Source of the DNA: Paenibacillus marchantiophytorum
GTDB lineage: Bacteria > Bacillota > Bacilli > Paenibacillales > NBRC-103111
Reading direction: 5' to 3'
Length of the DNA stretch: 64,000 nucleotides
Assembly (NCBI RefSeq): GCF_014640555.1
Contig: NZ_BMHE01000029.1
Span: 1-64,000, forward strand
Shown: one piece after another, positions 8,359 to 17,642 of the stretch
Layout: the number at the start of each line of letters is the position of its first letter
Position numbering within the stretch: position 1 is the stretch's first letter
Notes under the pieces: model-generated
Seen by the model: only the letters and a program-made list of their open reading frames with translations
What the model was told of the DNA's origin: nothing
Databases searched by the model: none
Program-made: the position numbers and the translations under genes

Positions 8359-9705
8359 ATGAAAAAAGTATTCACTTTAGCGTTGTCACTATCCATGATG
8401 TTTACCGCAGTCGCTTGTTCATCTGGCAGCACAACAACACCATCCGCAAGCACGGAACCTACCAAAGCGGCAGCAACAGCAGCGGCAAGCACAGCGCCAA
8501 GTAAAGATCCAGTTAAGCTTCGTGTAGCATGGTGGGGAGGACAAGCGCGTCACGACTACACATTGAAAGTTATCGAAATGTACGAGAAGGCGCATCCAAA
8601 TGTCAAAATTGAAGCGGAATATGCCCCATTTGATGACTATTGGAAAAAGCTTGCGCCACAAGCATCCGCTAACCAGTTGCCAGACGTTATCCAAATGGAT
8701 ATCTCCTACCTCACGCAATACGGCGGGAAAAATCAGCTGGCGGATCTCTCGGCATACACCAAAAATGGTTTGATTGATGTATCCTCGATCAGCCCTAACG
8801 CAGTATCCGGCGGTGAAGTCGGCGGCAAACTATTTGCTATGAACTTAGGTGTGAATGCACTTGCTACGACATTAGATGTGAATACGTTCAAGAGCCTTGG
8901 CATTGATGTTCCAGGCAAAGATTGGACATGGGAAGATTATGATGCGATTGCGGCCAAAGCGAAAGCGAAAGGCAAACAAATCGGCGGTTTCGCGCTTCAC
9001 CATGAAGTATTCTTCCCTTACTACCTGCGCACGATCGATCAAAAAATGTATAATGCAGACGGAACCGCACTTGGTTTCAATGAGGATAAACCGTTAGTTG
9101 ATTACTTCAAACGCTACCAAAAATGGTATGATTCAGGCAGCATCCTTTCCCTCGACAAAGAGTCGCAAAAGAAAGGTGTAGCGGAAGAAGATGAGATGTT
9201 GCTAGGCAATGCCATTACTGGAAACGGTTGGTCCAACCAATTCCTGGCCGTGGCTAATTTGGTCAAAGACCGCCCACTTGAATTGGCGCCGCTTCCAGGA
9301 CGCAACGGGAACAAAGGTCTGTTCCTGAAGCCAAGCATGTATTTCTCCATCGCGAACAGCTCGAAACAGAAGGAAGAAGCAGCGAAGTTCATAAGCTTCT
9401 TCGTGAATGATATTGAAGCGAACAAATTGATTAAAGGCGACCGCGGCGTACCGGTTTCCTCCAAAGTAAAAGATGCTTTGAAACCGTTGCTGTCACCGAA
9501 CGAAGTTAAAATCTTCGATTACGTGGCATGGGCTGACCAGAACAGCAGCCAAATGGATCCTCCCAACCCCGTTGGTTCCATCGAGGTAGAGAAATTATTG
9601 AAAGCCACAAGCGAGCAAATTCTGTATAAAAAAGCAACGGTTGAAGAAGCGGCAGCGAAGTTCCGCAAGGATGCCAACGCCATCTTGGAGAAAAATAAAA
9701 AGTAA
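8359..9705 (+). CDS. Sugar ABC transporter substrate-binding lipoprotein (orphan)
   Basis: An extracellular solute-binding protein of family 1 (cluster B carbohydrate type), 448 aa. It has a lipoprotein signal peptide with lipobox AVAC (Cys about residue 20) and a Ser/Thr/Ala-rich linker before the mature domain. Typical motifs are LRVAWWGGQARHD and DVIQMDISYLTQYGG. No permease or ATPase gene is adjacent, so it must work with a transporter encoded elsewhere or as an alternative receptor. It is preceded by a cre-like site and followed by a terminator. The neighbouring LacI-GH88 operon suggests an oligosaccharide ligand, but this is only inference. Confidence 0.9.
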   Translation: MKKVFTLALSLSMMFTAVACSSGSTTTPSASTEPTKAAATAAASTAPSKDPVKLRVAWWGGQARHDYTLKVIEMYEKAHPNVKIEAEYAPFDDYWKKLAPQASANQLPDVIQMDISYLTQYGGKNQLADLSAYTKNGLIDVSSISPNAVSGGEVGGKLFAMNLGVNALATTLDVNTFKSLGIDVPGKDWTWEDYDAIAAKAKAKGKQIGGFALHHEVFFPYYLRTIDQKMYNADGTALGFNEDKPLVDYFKRYQKWYDSGSILSLDKESQKKGVAEEDEMLLGNAITGNGWSNQFLAVANLVKDRPLELAPLPGRNGNKGLFLKPSMYFSIANSSKQKEEAAKFISFFVNDIEANKLIKGDRGVPVSSKVKDALKPLLSPNEVKIFDYVAWADQNSSQMDPPNPVGSIEVEKLLKATSEQILYKKATVEEAAAKFRKDANAILEKNKK

Positions 9706-9727
9706 GCCCATCCGTTCGCAAAAAAAA

Positions 9728-9770
9728 GATCGAGAAGCCTTCGTAAAGAAGGTCATCGGTCTTTTTTTTG
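9728..9770 (+). terminator. Rho-independent terminator
   Basis: The region of GATCGAGAAGCCTTC with GAAGGTCATCGGTC pairs imperfectly and ends in eight Ts, just after the binding-protein gene. Confidence 0.7.
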
Positions 9771-9781
9771 TTATTTTCAGC

Positions 9782-9810
9782 TTGACAGGTTAAACGTTTC
9801 AAATTAAGCT
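9782..9810 (+). promoter_or_regulatory. lacI promoter with operator in the spacer
   Basis: A consensus -35 TTGACA is at 9782-9787, with a TAAGCT -10 hexamer at 9805-9810 (17-bp spacing). The 15-bp operator at 9788-9802 fills the spacer, the classical arrangement for repression by blocking polymerase. Confidence 0.5.
9788..9802 (+). promoter_or_regulatory. LacI-family operator O1
   Basis: GGTTAAACGTTTCAA, with the CG-centred palindromic core TTAAACGTTT typical of LacI/GalR operators. The identical 15 bases recur at 29707-29721 upstream of the gene at 29761. Confidence 0.7.
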
Positions 9811-9820
9811 AATAGAGTAT

Positions 9821-9834
9821 GTTAAACGTTTAAC
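9821..9834 (+). promoter_or_regulatory. LacI-family operator O2 (perfect palindrome)
   Basis: GTTAAACGTTTAAC is a perfect 14-bp palindrome 20 bp upstream of the lacI start and one of a pair with O1. It implies autoregulation of the lacI-GH88-DUF2264 operon. Confidence 0.75.
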
Positions 9835-9854
9835 AAAACGGAGCTGAATCAAGG

Positions 9855-10874
9855 ATGAGTAAACCCAAACAAGTCACAATTGTAGAAGTGGCAAAAGCAG
9901 CAGGCGTCTCCATTGCCACCGTCTCCAATGTGCTGAATCGAGGTGGTATTCGTTCGTCCAAAGAGACGATTCGCAAGGTCGAATTGGCAGCCGAAGCGCT
10001 GGGATATCGACGCAACACGATGGCAGCGGGGCTTAGCCGCAACAAAACGTATGAGATTGGTTTGATCGTGCCTGGTTTGACTTCCTACTACGGCCAGTTA
10101 GCGGAGCATTTGCAGATTGAAGCCCATCAAGCCGGGTATCACTTATCTGTCTTTTCCTCCGGGGGATTCGATCCCGATATTGAACGAAGGAATTTGGAGG
10201 TATTGCTGCAGCGCAGAGTCGATGGATTGATCTGTCACGGTCTGGCCATGGGCATTGAATCCACGCGATCTATCGTGAACAGCGGCACGCCATTAGTCCT
10301 CATCAATGGTTGGAATTGGCCCGAAGATATTTCGATTGGCTCGGTGAATCTTGGCTTCGCTGAGGCCAGCAAGCAATCTTGCCGAGTGTTGGCGGACCGC
10401 GGCTGTGAAGCGATCTACTACATAGGCAGCAAACGTTCGAAAGCCATTGATGAACAGCGGAGAATTGGGATTGAGCACGGTATCCAGCAATATGCCAGCC
10501 ATTTGTTTCACGAAATTATCGACTTTCACGGGATGGATGTGGAAGCGACGCTGCAAGCGCTGCTTGCGCGGCACACGAAGCCGATAGGCGTGATTGCTTT
10601 TGATGATCACATCGCATTTCGGCTGCTTTCTGGAGCTAACAAACTAGACATTCGTATCCCGGATCAGCTGAGGATTATCGGTATTAATAATGATTATATT
10701 GCCCAGCAAAGCTATCCCGGTATTTCCAGTTGGGATATTCCTTATACGTATCAAGCCAGAATGGCGATACACAAATTACTTGCGAAGTTTGGCAATCAAC
10801 CGATTGAAGACATGGAAGTTCGAGAGATTGAAGTGCCTCTTACTTTCATCGAGCGTGAAACAACCCATTCATAA
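9855..10874 (+). CDS. LacI family transcriptional regulator
   Basis: A 339-aa LacI/GalR-type repressor. The N-terminal helix-turn-helix and hinge (VTIVEVAKAAGVSIATVSNVLN) occupy roughly residues 7-55. A periplasmic-binding-protein-like effector domain follows (EIGLIVPGLTSYYGQLAEHL). Two TTAAACGTTT-centred operators sit in its own promoter region, so it probably represses itself and the downstream GH88 and DUF2264 genes, which start 18 bp after its stop. An identical operator 20 kb away in front of the gene at 29761 suggests a second target. The inducer is probably a breakdown product of a uronate-containing polysaccharide, inferred only from the adjacent GH88. Confidence 0.9.
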   Translation: MSKPKQVTIVEVAKAAGVSIATVSNVLNRGGIRSSKETIRKVELAAEALGYRRNTMAAGLSRNKTYEIGLIVPGLTSYYGQLAEHLQIEAHQAGYHLSVFSSGGFDPDIERRNLEVLLQRRVDGLICHGLAMGIESTRSIVNSGTPLVLINGWNWPEDISIGSVNLGFAEASKQSCRVLADRGCEAIYYIGSKRSKAIDEQRRIGIEHGIQQYASHLFHEIIDFHGMDVEATLQALLARHTKPIGVIAFDDHIAFRLLSGANKLDIRIPDQLRIIGINNDYIAQQSYPGISSWDIPYTYQARMAIHKLLAKFGNQPIEDMEVREIEVPLTFIERETTHS

Positions 10875-10892
10875 GAGAAGCGGAGTGAACAG

Positions 10893-12017
10893 ATGATGTG
10901 GAAACAAGCGATTGAGGATGCCTTGCAAAAAACGAAAGTGAATATTGAACGTTTTGGTGATTTATTCCCGCATGTCAGTGAGAATGACGTGTACCATTTG
11001 AATCCGAATACGGATTGGACAGATGGCTTTTGGTCGGGTATTTTGTGGCTCGGTTATCAATACAGTGGTGACGAAGCTTATCGCCAAGCAGCTGTGAAAA
11101 CGGTTGCGAGTTTCAAACAAAGACTTGAAGATCATGTAGAGCTGGATCACCATGATATCGGCTTCCTCTATTCGCTTTCTTCCAAAGCACAGTGGATTAT
11201 TGAGAAAGATGAGTCGGCTAAAGCACTTACGCTGCAAGCAGCCGATGTTCTTATGAACCGTTGGAGACCGAAAGGTCAGTATATTCAAGCTTGGGGTCCT
11301 GAAGGGAATGAAGAGAACGGAGGCCGTATTATCATCGATTGCCTGATGAACTTGCCGCTGCTGTACTGGGCATACGAGCAAACGGGCGATGCCAAATACA
11401 AAGAAGTAGCCACGATCCATGCCGATTTAAGCCGCCGTTATTTGGTGCGCGGCGATGATTCGTCGTATCACACATTCTACTTCGACCAAGAAACAGGCGA
11501 TCCGCTGCGCGGCGGCACACACCAAGGCTATCAAGACGGTTCCACATGGACACGCGGCCAAGCTTGGGGTATCTATGGCTTCGCGCTGTCGTATCACTAT
11601 ACGAAAAACCCGCTCTATCTGGAAACGGCTAAACGTCAGGCTCGTTATTTCTTCGATCGTTTGCCAGCCGATGACGTTGTATATTGGGACTTCAATGCGC
11701 CGGTGAATGCCGAAACGAAACGGGACAGTTCAGCATCCGCGATTGCTTCTGCCGGAGCTTTGGAAATTCTTGAACATCTGGCTGCTGATGATCCGGACCG
11801 CGCTTATTTGGAAAGTGCCATCCAACGCTCCATGACCGGCTTAGTGAAATCCTACGCGACAATCGGCAAGCCGGATGCGCAAGGCTTCATCGAACGCGGA
11901 TCGTACAGTGTTCGCGGCGGCAATGCACCGGATGACTTCATGATTTGGGGCGATTATTACTACTTGGAAGCCTTGGTACGCTTAGAGAAGGGAATCACAG
12001 GTTACTGGTATGAGTAA
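10893..12017 (+). CDS. GH88 unsaturated glucuronyl hydrolase
   Basis: A cytoplasmic glycoside hydrolase family 88 enzyme that removes the unsaturated (4,5-dehydro) uronic acid left at the non-reducing end by polysaccharide lyases. The 374-aa sequence follows the known UGL of Bacillus sp. GL1 nearly residue for residue in my recollection, from the TDWTDGFWSGILWL segment through RGDDSSYHTFYFD to a C-terminus ending TGYWYE. The two catalytic Asp residues of that enzyme, D88 (LDHHDIGFLYS) and D149 (GRIIIDCL), fall at exactly the same numbers here. There is no signal peptide, as expected for action on imported oligosaccharides. It lies between the LacI gene and a DUF2264 gene it overlaps by 8 bp. 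Confidence 0.96.
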   Translation: MMWKQAIEDALQKTKVNIERFGDLFPHVSENDVYHLNPNTDWTDGFWSGILWLGYQYSGDEAYRQAAVKTVASFKQRLEDHVELDHHDIGFLYSLSSKAQWIIEKDESAKALTLQAADVLMNRWRPKGQYIQAWGPEGNEENGGRIIIDCLMNLPLLYWAYEQTGDAKYKEVATIHADLSRRYLVRGDDSSYHTFYFDQETGDPLRGGTHQGYQDGSTWTRGQAWGIYGFALSYHYTKNPLYLETAKRQARYFFDRLPADDVVYWDFNAPVNAETKRDSSASAIASAGALEILEHLAADDPDRAYLESAIQRSMTGLVKSYATIGKPDAQGFIERGSYSVRGGNAPDDFMIWGDYYYLEALVRLEKGITGYWYE

Positions 12018-13161
12018 CAGCTGCGCAGACAGCACAGAACGCTCTTATTGGGTCAAGACGATGCTTCGCATTGCCGACCCCGTATTAAGCGCATTAGCAT
12101 CAAGAAAACTGCGAGCTACGATGCCTGTTGAAAATAAAAAAGAAGAGCAGCTGCAGTATTCCCATCTGGAAGCCTTCGGCCGCACCTTGGTCGGCATCTC
12201 TGCATGGTTGGAGACGCCTGCCCAGAATGCGGAAGAAGAGCAGCAGCGGCTTCATTACGGCGAGCTTGCCAGAGCAGCGCTGGATGCCGGGACGGACCCG
12301 GAGTCGCCGGATTTCTTGAACTTCAGCCAAGGGATGCAGCCGATTGTCGATACGGCTTTTCTGGCGAATGCCATCCTAAGAGCCCCGAATACGCTATGGC
12401 ATCAGTTGGATGGCCGGGTTCAAGCGAATTTGGCCAAAGCGATGAAAGCGACAAGAACGCGCAAGCCAGTGTTCAGCAACTGGCTGCTGTTTGCCGCGAT
12501 GACAGAAACAGCGCTGAGGTTCATGGGCGAAGACTGGGATCCCATGCGAATCGATTTCGCCTTGAAGCAGCATGAACAGTGGTATCTCGGTGACGGGATG
12601 TACGGCGATGGCCCGGCTTACCATGCGGATTATTACAACAGCTTCGTCATCCAACCGATGCTGGTGGATATCATTGAGCATGTGAGCGATCACTATGAGG
12701 ATTGGGCCGCATTGCGCAAGTCCTTCATCGCGCGGGCGCAGCGCTTCGCGGTGGTTCAGGAGCGCTCGATCTCTCCTGAGGGCACGTTCCCTGTCATCGG
12801 ACGTTCATTAGCTTATCGTTTTGGCGCCTTCCAGTCATTGGCGCAAACTGCTTTGCGCGGTGAACTGCCAGCCGAACTTGTGCCAGCTCAGGTTCGTTGT
12901 GCGCTTGGCGCTGTCATTCGCAGGCTCATTGAAGCGCCAGGCACTTTCGATGAGGAAGGCTGGCTTCGCATTGGTCTATGCGGTCATCAGCCAGAGCTGG
13001 GTGAAGCGTATATTTCGACAGGCAGTTTATATTTATGTACGGCGGTATTCCTTCCTTTGGGCTTGACTGCAGATGATGCCTTCTGGCAGGGAGGTGACAC
13101 GCCGTGGACATCGCAGAAGGTGTGGTCAGGAGCTCCTGTTGTCATTGATAAAGCCTTGTAA
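12010..13161 (+). CDS. DUF2264 domain-containing protein
   Basis: A 383-aa protein matching the DUF2264 family, which is often found in polysaccharide-degradation loci of Bacillales and Bacteroidota. Visible family features include the FSQGMQPIVDTAFLANAIL segment, NWLLFAAMTE, and the signature WYLGDGMYGDGPAYHADYYN. The family is predicted to be an alpha/alpha-barrel and is suspected to be carbohydrate-active, but I know of no firmly established activity. The ATG overlaps the GH88 stop by 8 bp, so the two are translationally coupled and belong to the LacI-controlled operon. It has no signal peptide. Confidence 0.88.
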   Translation: MSNSCADSTERSYWVKTMLRIADPVLSALASRKLRATMPVENKKEEQLQYSHLEAFGRTLVGISAWLETPAQNAEEEQQRLHYGELARAALDAGTDPESPDFLNFSQGMQPIVDTAFLANAILRAPNTLWHQLDGRVQANLAKAMKATRTRKPVFSNWLLFAAMTETALRFMGEDWDPMRIDFALKQHEQWYLGDGMYGDGPAYHADYYNSFVIQPMLVDIIEHVSDHYEDWAALRKSFIARAQRFAVVQERSISPEGTFPVIGRSLAYRFGAFQSLAQTALRGELPAELVPAQVRCALGAVIRRLIEAPGTFDEEGWLRIGLCGHQPELGEAYISTGSLYLCTAVFLPLGLTADDAFWQGGDTPWTSQKVWSGAPVVIDKAL

Positions 13162-13338
13162 GCCATATGGTTGCTTGAAGCGTTCTGTTTCCTAGTGAAA
13201 CAGGCGCTTTTTTCATGTAAACTAAGGGGAATGCTAGAAGCAAATGACATAATCTCGTTGGAATCATTGTCCACAAATAGCCTGATTATGAATCTGTGGA
13301 TAACTTTATTCGGGCGATTAGAAAGTTGAGGGACTCTT

Positions 13339-14991
13339 TTGAATCAAGATTATCAGCTAACGGTGCAAGAAGTGCTTGAGCGCCCGATCTTTCAGCAGGC
13401 TTATCTGGCAGGAGGCCAAGAGGGCTTGCAGCGACTTGTCCGCTGGGTACATATTATTGAAGTCATCCATTTTGAACAATTGCTGCAAGGCGGCGAAATG
13501 ATTCTGACGACAGGCGCAGCCTTTAAAAGCGATACGTCGGCCTTCATGACTTATTTGGATCAATTGATCCATAATCAGGTAGCCTGCCTATGCATCGAAA
13601 TGGGACACAACTTGACGACCATTCCGCAGGAATGGATCGCGGCCGCAGATGCGTATCAGCTTCCCTTGATCATTTTTCCGCAAAGCGTTCGGTTTATTGA
13701 CATTACGCAGGATATACATGCCTATATGATTAACCAGCATCATAAAGCTTTGCAGGATTTGGAAAAAATATCGCGGGAATTTCATCGTATGACCCTGACT
13801 TCGCAAGGTGTCTCCCATGTGCTGGGCTTACTGCAAAGCAGTACCAAAGCGCAAGTGATCTACGTGCCGTTGGAAGGACAGCCTAAGTTCATCCCTCCGT
13901 TAGCGAGCCGCGAATCCGAGCCGTGGCTGGTCTTTCTGGCGAACAAGCTGGAACATAGTCCAGAGAGCAGCACTGCAGCTTCGCCCTCCGTATGGGATGT
14001 GAACGGACAGACGATTATTATTCAGCCTGTAGGCGCTATGGGCAAAACCTGGGCACATCTGCTGCTCGTCCTCAGCTGCAAGCCACAGGAATATGAGTAT
14101 TTGATTCTGGATTCGGCGTCCTTGTCGATTGCCCAGGATTTGTTGCGCAAGCGCTATATGGATGAGCGCAAGTTATACACCCAGACTCTTTGGGTTGATG
14201 ATTTGCTGCACCTGCGGATACGCGATGAAGAGCAAATTAAAGTGCTGATAGGCAATGAGTTCAAGAAGCTGAATGAGCTTGCGTTCTATGTCATTCTCAT
14301 TGAATTTGAGCATGACCAAGATGAACAACAAAATCTACCGAATGAAGGCTTGGAATCGCTCGGCATTCATCTGTCCCTTGTGGTTCGCTCCCTATTCGAA
14401 CAGCATACGTTTCATCCGTTGATTACGCTAAAAAATAACAGACTTGTTATCGTTGCCTTTGATAAAGCTCCTAAGCGACCTTCCAAAGATAGGCTGCAGA
14501 TGATTTTCCAGTCCCTTTTGCAGATGAAAGCTGAGGAGCGCATGAAGCTGATTATTGGCGTCGGCCAGCGCAATCGCAGTTTTATGCAGGCCCATGTGAG
14601 CTATCAGGAAGCTATTCAAGCGATTTCTATGGCGTCTACGCTCCATGGCAGTGTCATGTTTTTTGATCAATTAGGTGTCTTTCAATTGCTGTTTCATATT
14701 GCGGACAAAGCGATTTTGCAAGGTTTTGTGCGCACTTATTTGGGACCGATCATCGACCATGATCAGCTGAAAGGCAGTGAACTTTTACGCACCCTCAAAG
14801 TATATCTGGATAATGATGGCTCGAAGCAAGTCGCAGCCCAGCAGCTTTTTATCGTCCGGCAATCGCTTTATTATCGTCTGGAGAAAATAGAGGAGCTGCT
14901 AGGTTCCGATTACATGCTGCCTGAGAAACGACTTGCGCTGCAGGTCGGAATTCGCGCTTATCAACTTGTCAACCCGCACGTGCAATTGTGA
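13339..14991 (+). CDS. adeR: PucR-type activator, probable AdeR (regulator of alanine dehydrogenase)
   Basis: A 550-aa transcription factor with an N-terminal purine-catabolism-regulator (PucR) domain (TVQEVLERPIFQQAYLAGG...) and a C-terminal PucR-type helix-turn-helix (about residues 495-545: LKVYLDNDGSKQVAAQQLF, RQSLYYRLEKIEELLG). In B. subtilis the PucR-family protein AdeR activates the adjacent ald gene in response to alanine; here ald follows directly, which is the basis for the name. The start is TTG at 13339 with a GAGGG motif about 6 bases upstream. About 125 bp separate it from ald, with an inverted repeat that is a candidate binding site. Confidence 0.8.
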   Translation: MNQDYQLTVQEVLERPIFQQAYLAGGQEGLQRLVRWVHIIEVIHFEQLLQGGEMILTTGAAFKSDTSAFMTYLDQLIHNQVACLCIEMGHNLTTIPQEWIAAADAYQLPLIIFPQSVRFIDITQDIHAYMINQHHKALQDLEKISREFHRMTLTSQGVSHVLGLLQSSTKAQVIYVPLEGQPKFIPPLASRESEPWLVFLANKLEHSPESSTAASPSVWDVNGQTIIIQPVGAMGKTWAHLLLVLSCKPQEYEYLILDSASLSIAQDLLRKRYMDERKLYTQTLWVDDLLHLRIRDEEQIKVLIGNEFKKLNELAFYVILIEFEHDQDEQQNLPNEGLESLGIHLSLVVRSLFEQHTFHPLITLKNNRLVIVAFDKAPKRPSKDRLQMIFQSLLQMKAEERMKLIIGVGQRNRSFMQAHVSYQEAIQAISMASTLHGSVMFFDQLGVFQLLFHIADKAILQGFVRTYLGPIIDHDQLKGSELLRTLKVYLDNDGSKQVAAQQLFIVRQSLYYRLEKIEELLGSDYMLPEKRLALQVGIRAYQLVNPHVQL

Positions 14992-15010
14992 AAAGAAAGT
15001 CATGAGATTT

Positions 15011-15054
15011 TTGACAATTTGTCTAATGGAACGAAGGGGGATCCGTTTTATACT
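15011..15054 (+). promoter_or_regulatory. Candidate ald promoter with possible AdeR site
   Basis: The inverted repeat GACAA-T-TTGTC at 15013-15023 lies upstream of a TATACT hexamer at 15049-15054. No good -35 box is present at the right distance, which would suit an activator-dependent promoter. Confidence 0.35.
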
Positions 15055-15115
15055 TGGAAACGACAAGTTAAGACAGATCCTGATCGGTTGGGATCCTAAG
15101 AGAGGTAGATGCCTA

Positions 15116-16231
15116 ATGATTATCGGAGTTCCTAGAGAAATCAAAAATAATGAGTTTCGTGTGGGCATGACACCTAGTTCGGTACATTCTTACAAAAAAG
15201 CCGGTCATGAAGTGCTCGTAGAAACTTTGGCGGGGCACAGCATCGGATTCACAGATGAGGCATATCTAGAAGCAGGCGCGACTATTGTATCAACAGCAGC
15301 TGATGTATGGGCAGCTGAAATGGTGGTCAAAGTCAAAGAACCGCTTCCGCAAGAGTACGGTTACTTTCATGAGGGCTTGATTCTGTATACCTACTTGCAT
15401 TTAGCGCCGGAGGCCGAGTTGACGCACGCCTTAGCCCACAATCAAGTAACAGCCATCGCATACGAAACGATTCAGCTCGATAACGGCAGTCTTCCGCTGC
15501 TGACGCCGATGAGCGAGGTTGCTGGGCGGATGTCCGTGCAGATTGGCGCTCATTTCCTGGAGAAAGCGCATGGAGGCAAAGGCATTCTGCTGAGCGGCGT
15601 TCCCGGCGTTGAGCCAGGGAAAGTCGCGATTATCGGCGGCGGCATTGTGGGCGCCAATGCGGCGAAGATGGCGATCGGACTCGGTGCGGATGTCAGCATC
15701 GTGGACTTGAACCCAGATCGGCTGCGCCAGTTGGATGATCAGTTCCAAGGCCGCGTGAAAACGATTATGTCGAATCCTTATAACATCGCGGAAGTTGTGC
15801 GTCATGCGGATCTGGTCGTTGGAGCTGTGCTGATTCCGGGAGCTCGCGCTCCGCGTCTTGTGACGGAAGAGATGGTGCAGCGGATGAGCCCTGGCAGCGT
15901 CATCGTGGACGTCGCCATTGATCAAGGCGGATCCATCGAGACGATTGACCGTATTACGACGCATGATGAGCCGACCTATTTGAAGCATGGCGTGATTCAT
16001 TATGCGGTGGCGAACATGCCTGGAGCCGTGGCACGGACATCGACGCTGGCGCTCACGAATGTGACAACGCCTTATGGCTTGCAAATTGCCAACAAAGGCT
16101 ATGTCAAGGCTGCTTTGGAGAACAAAGCTATCGCCAGAGGCATTAACGCAGCAGCGGGGCATATCACTTATCAAGCTGTTGCCGAAGCGCATGGGTACAC
16201 GTACACGGATATTTATTCGATTTTACAATAG
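15116..16231 (+). CDS. ald: Alanine dehydrogenase
   Basis: Catalyses NAD-dependent reversible deamination of L-alanine to pyruvate and ammonium, used for growth on alanine and in sporulation. The start MIIGVPREIKNNEFRVGMTP and the length of 371 aa are typical of the family. Other landmarks are VKVKEPLPQEYG with its substrate-binding Lys, the TYLHLAPE segment with the catalytic His near residue 95, and the Rossmann motif GGGIVGANAAKMA. The frame is open upstream to 14933, but ATG 15116 with a nearby GAGAGG gives the conserved N-terminus, so the longer version is rejected. The adjacent PucR-type activator is probably its regulator. Confidence 0.95.
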   Translation: MIIGVPREIKNNEFRVGMTPSSVHSYKKAGHEVLVETLAGHSIGFTDEAYLEAGATIVSTAADVWAAEMVVKVKEPLPQEYGYFHEGLILYTYLHLAPEAELTHALAHNQVTAIAYETIQLDNGSLPLLTPMSEVAGRMSVQIGAHFLEKAHGGKGILLSGVPGVEPGKVAIIGGGIVGANAAKMAIGLGADVSIVDLNPDRLRQLDDQFQGRVKTIMSNPYNIAEVVRHADLVVGAVLIPGARAPRLVTEEMVQRMSPGSVIVDVAIDQGGSIETIDRITTHDEPTYLKHGVIHYAVANMPGAVARTSTLALTNVTTPYGLQIANKGYVKAALENKAIARGINAAAGHITYQAVAEAHGYTYTDIYSILQ

Positions 16232-16243
16232 TGAGTAGCGCTG

Positions 16244-16282
16244 GGCTGCATCAAGGTCAAATTTCCTTGATGCAGCCTTTTT
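16244..16282 (+). terminator. Strong rho-independent terminator after ald
   Basis: Perfect 13-bp arms GGCTGCATCAAGG (16244-16256) and CCTTGATGCAGCC (16265-16277), followed by TTTTT. Confidence 0.92.
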
Positions 16283-16334
16283 GCTGTTGTGCAAAGATAG
16301 AGTCTTTAGCAGCGAAGACACAGAGCGCAGCGTG

Positions 16335-16520
16335 AAAAGGAACTACGATCCGCTAATTGGCGGGAAGCGGGGTGAAAGCAGCCTGAAAGGGAACTGAGGT
16401 ACGCAATTTAAGCGAAAGATGCTGATTCTGAGCGGGAAATGGAGAAATAGCGGATCGTAGTTCCCTTTGGAGTGGAATATGGCGGGATTCAGCCATATAG
16501 CGGATTCTAGTTCCCTTTGG
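16335..16520. repeat. Intergenic repeat family B, diverged copy
   Basis: Four related modules: two forward (GGAACTACGATCCGCTA near 16339 and GGGAACTGAGGTACGCA near 16388) and two inverted (TAGCGGATCGTAGTTCCC near 16450 and TAGCGGATTCTAGTTCCC near 16498). Together they form a nested inverted repeat. It resembles the longer copies at 26669-26848 and 44379-44558. Confidence 0.6.
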
Positions 16521-16596
16521 GTTTTGCTTTGGGGACGTAAGCTCGTTCAGACGCCTAGAAATTGAAAAACGCAGCAGCAGGAGCACATTCAGTGGT

Positions 16597-16672
16597 CTTA
16601 TCTCACCCGCTGGCCCGAAGTTTGTGGGAGTATGACCATTATGACCAACTAGCTTGCTTATCTCACCCGCTG
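16597..16672. repeat. 60-bp-spaced direct repeat
   Basis: CTTATCTCACCCGCTG occurs at 16597-16612 and again at 16657-16672, exactly 60 bp apart, each followed by a diverged block ending in ATGACCA. It lies at the 3' side of the AraC-type gene. Function unknown. Confidence 0.5.
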
Positions 16673-16686
16673 CTCACACGAGTTTG

Positions 16687-17580
16687 CTAAGCATGACCAA
16701 TAAATTTCCTGCGGAAGTTCATCGGCGAGATGCCTTCCTTATTGGCAAAACAGTAAGAGAAATAGGAGCCGTGCTGGAAGCCGACTTCCTCTGCGATGCG
16801 GGCCATCGGCCACTTGGTTTGGAGAAGCAGCTTCTTGGCCTGCTCGATTCGGTATTGAAATAAGTAGTCCATCGGCGTCACGCCATATACTTTGAGCATG
16901 CATTTTGCCAAATAGTTAGGGTGGTAATTCAGCTCTTGCTGCAACAGCGTGTTCGTCAACTTCTGCGTATAATTTTGGCGCAGATACAGTTCTACTTTCT
17001 CCGCCAAATGAAACGCGGTTACATCCGAAGTCGCCGCGAGATCGCGATCGACCAATTGCATGAACTGTTGAAAGACGCCTTGGCGCTTCCAGTTCCGCAG
17101 CGATCGGGGTTCTTCGTCCAACTGGAAAAATTGCTCCAGAATGTCGAGCGCTTTTTGCGACAGCTTCATGAATTTCGGAATAAAAACCGAGCACACCTCC
17201 GAATGGTTCAAATAAGCCATTTGCTTATGATTGGCAATTAGCGTTGCTTGATTGTCCAAGCATTCACTCATACTGGCGCATTCATCCCACGCTCCGAACG
17301 TTTGGAAATGTATCCAAATAATCTCCGTTTCACTAGTACAGGGCATCGTCCCGTAATGACTCCCATCCGGCCTCAAAATGAAGGCCTCGCCCTTCTGAAT
17401 GCTCCATTCTGTCGCGCCTTCGCCAACGTGCAAGGTGCCTTTGGTCACGACCATTAAGTCGAAGACCCCTATCTGATTGCGGCTTACATGGGACTCGCCT
17501 TCTTGGTATTGATAACGTCCACAGTCAATAAAGTAAGGAACAGGAGGAGAGATAAAGTGTAAAACGGGTGAGTTTATCAT
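16687..17580 (-). CDS. AraC family transcriptional regulator (GH127 locus)
   Basis: A 297-aa regulator with an N-terminal cupin-like sensing domain (GVFDLMVVTKGTLHVGEG, EAFILRPDGSHYGTMPC) and a C-terminal double helix-turn-helix of the AraC/XylS type. The latter ends in MARIAEEVGFQHGSYFSYCF and ISPMNFRRKF. It is divergent from the GH127 gene across 142 bp that hold a 24-bp palindrome and a cre-like site, so it is the likely local activator of the arabinoside-utilisation locus. The ligand is not evident from the sequence. Confidence 0.9.
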   Translation of the reverse strand: MINSPVLHFISPPVPYFIDCGRYQYQEGESHVSRNQIGVFDLMVVTKGTLHVGEGATEWSIQKGEAFILRPDGSHYGTMPCTSETEIIWIHFQTFGAWDECASMSECLDNQATLIANHKQMAYLNHSEVCSVFIPKFMKLSQKALDILEQFFQLDEEPRSLRNWKRQGVFQQFMQLVDRDLAATSDVTAFHLAEKVELYLRQNYTQKLTNTLLQQELNYHPNYLAKCMLKVYGVTPMDYLFQYRIEQAKKLLLQTKWPMARIAEEVGFQHGSYFSYCFANKEGISPMNFRRKFIGHA

Positions 17581-17642
17581 TCGAATTGACTCCGATCAGA
17601 AGGTTGTAATTTTTAAAAATGTGGTTGGAAATGACTATATAA

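Noticed and set aside
14933..15115. N-terminal extension of alanine dehydrogenase
   Set aside because: The conserved start MIIGVPREIK is at 15116; the extension overlaps the end of the regulator gene and the promoter.
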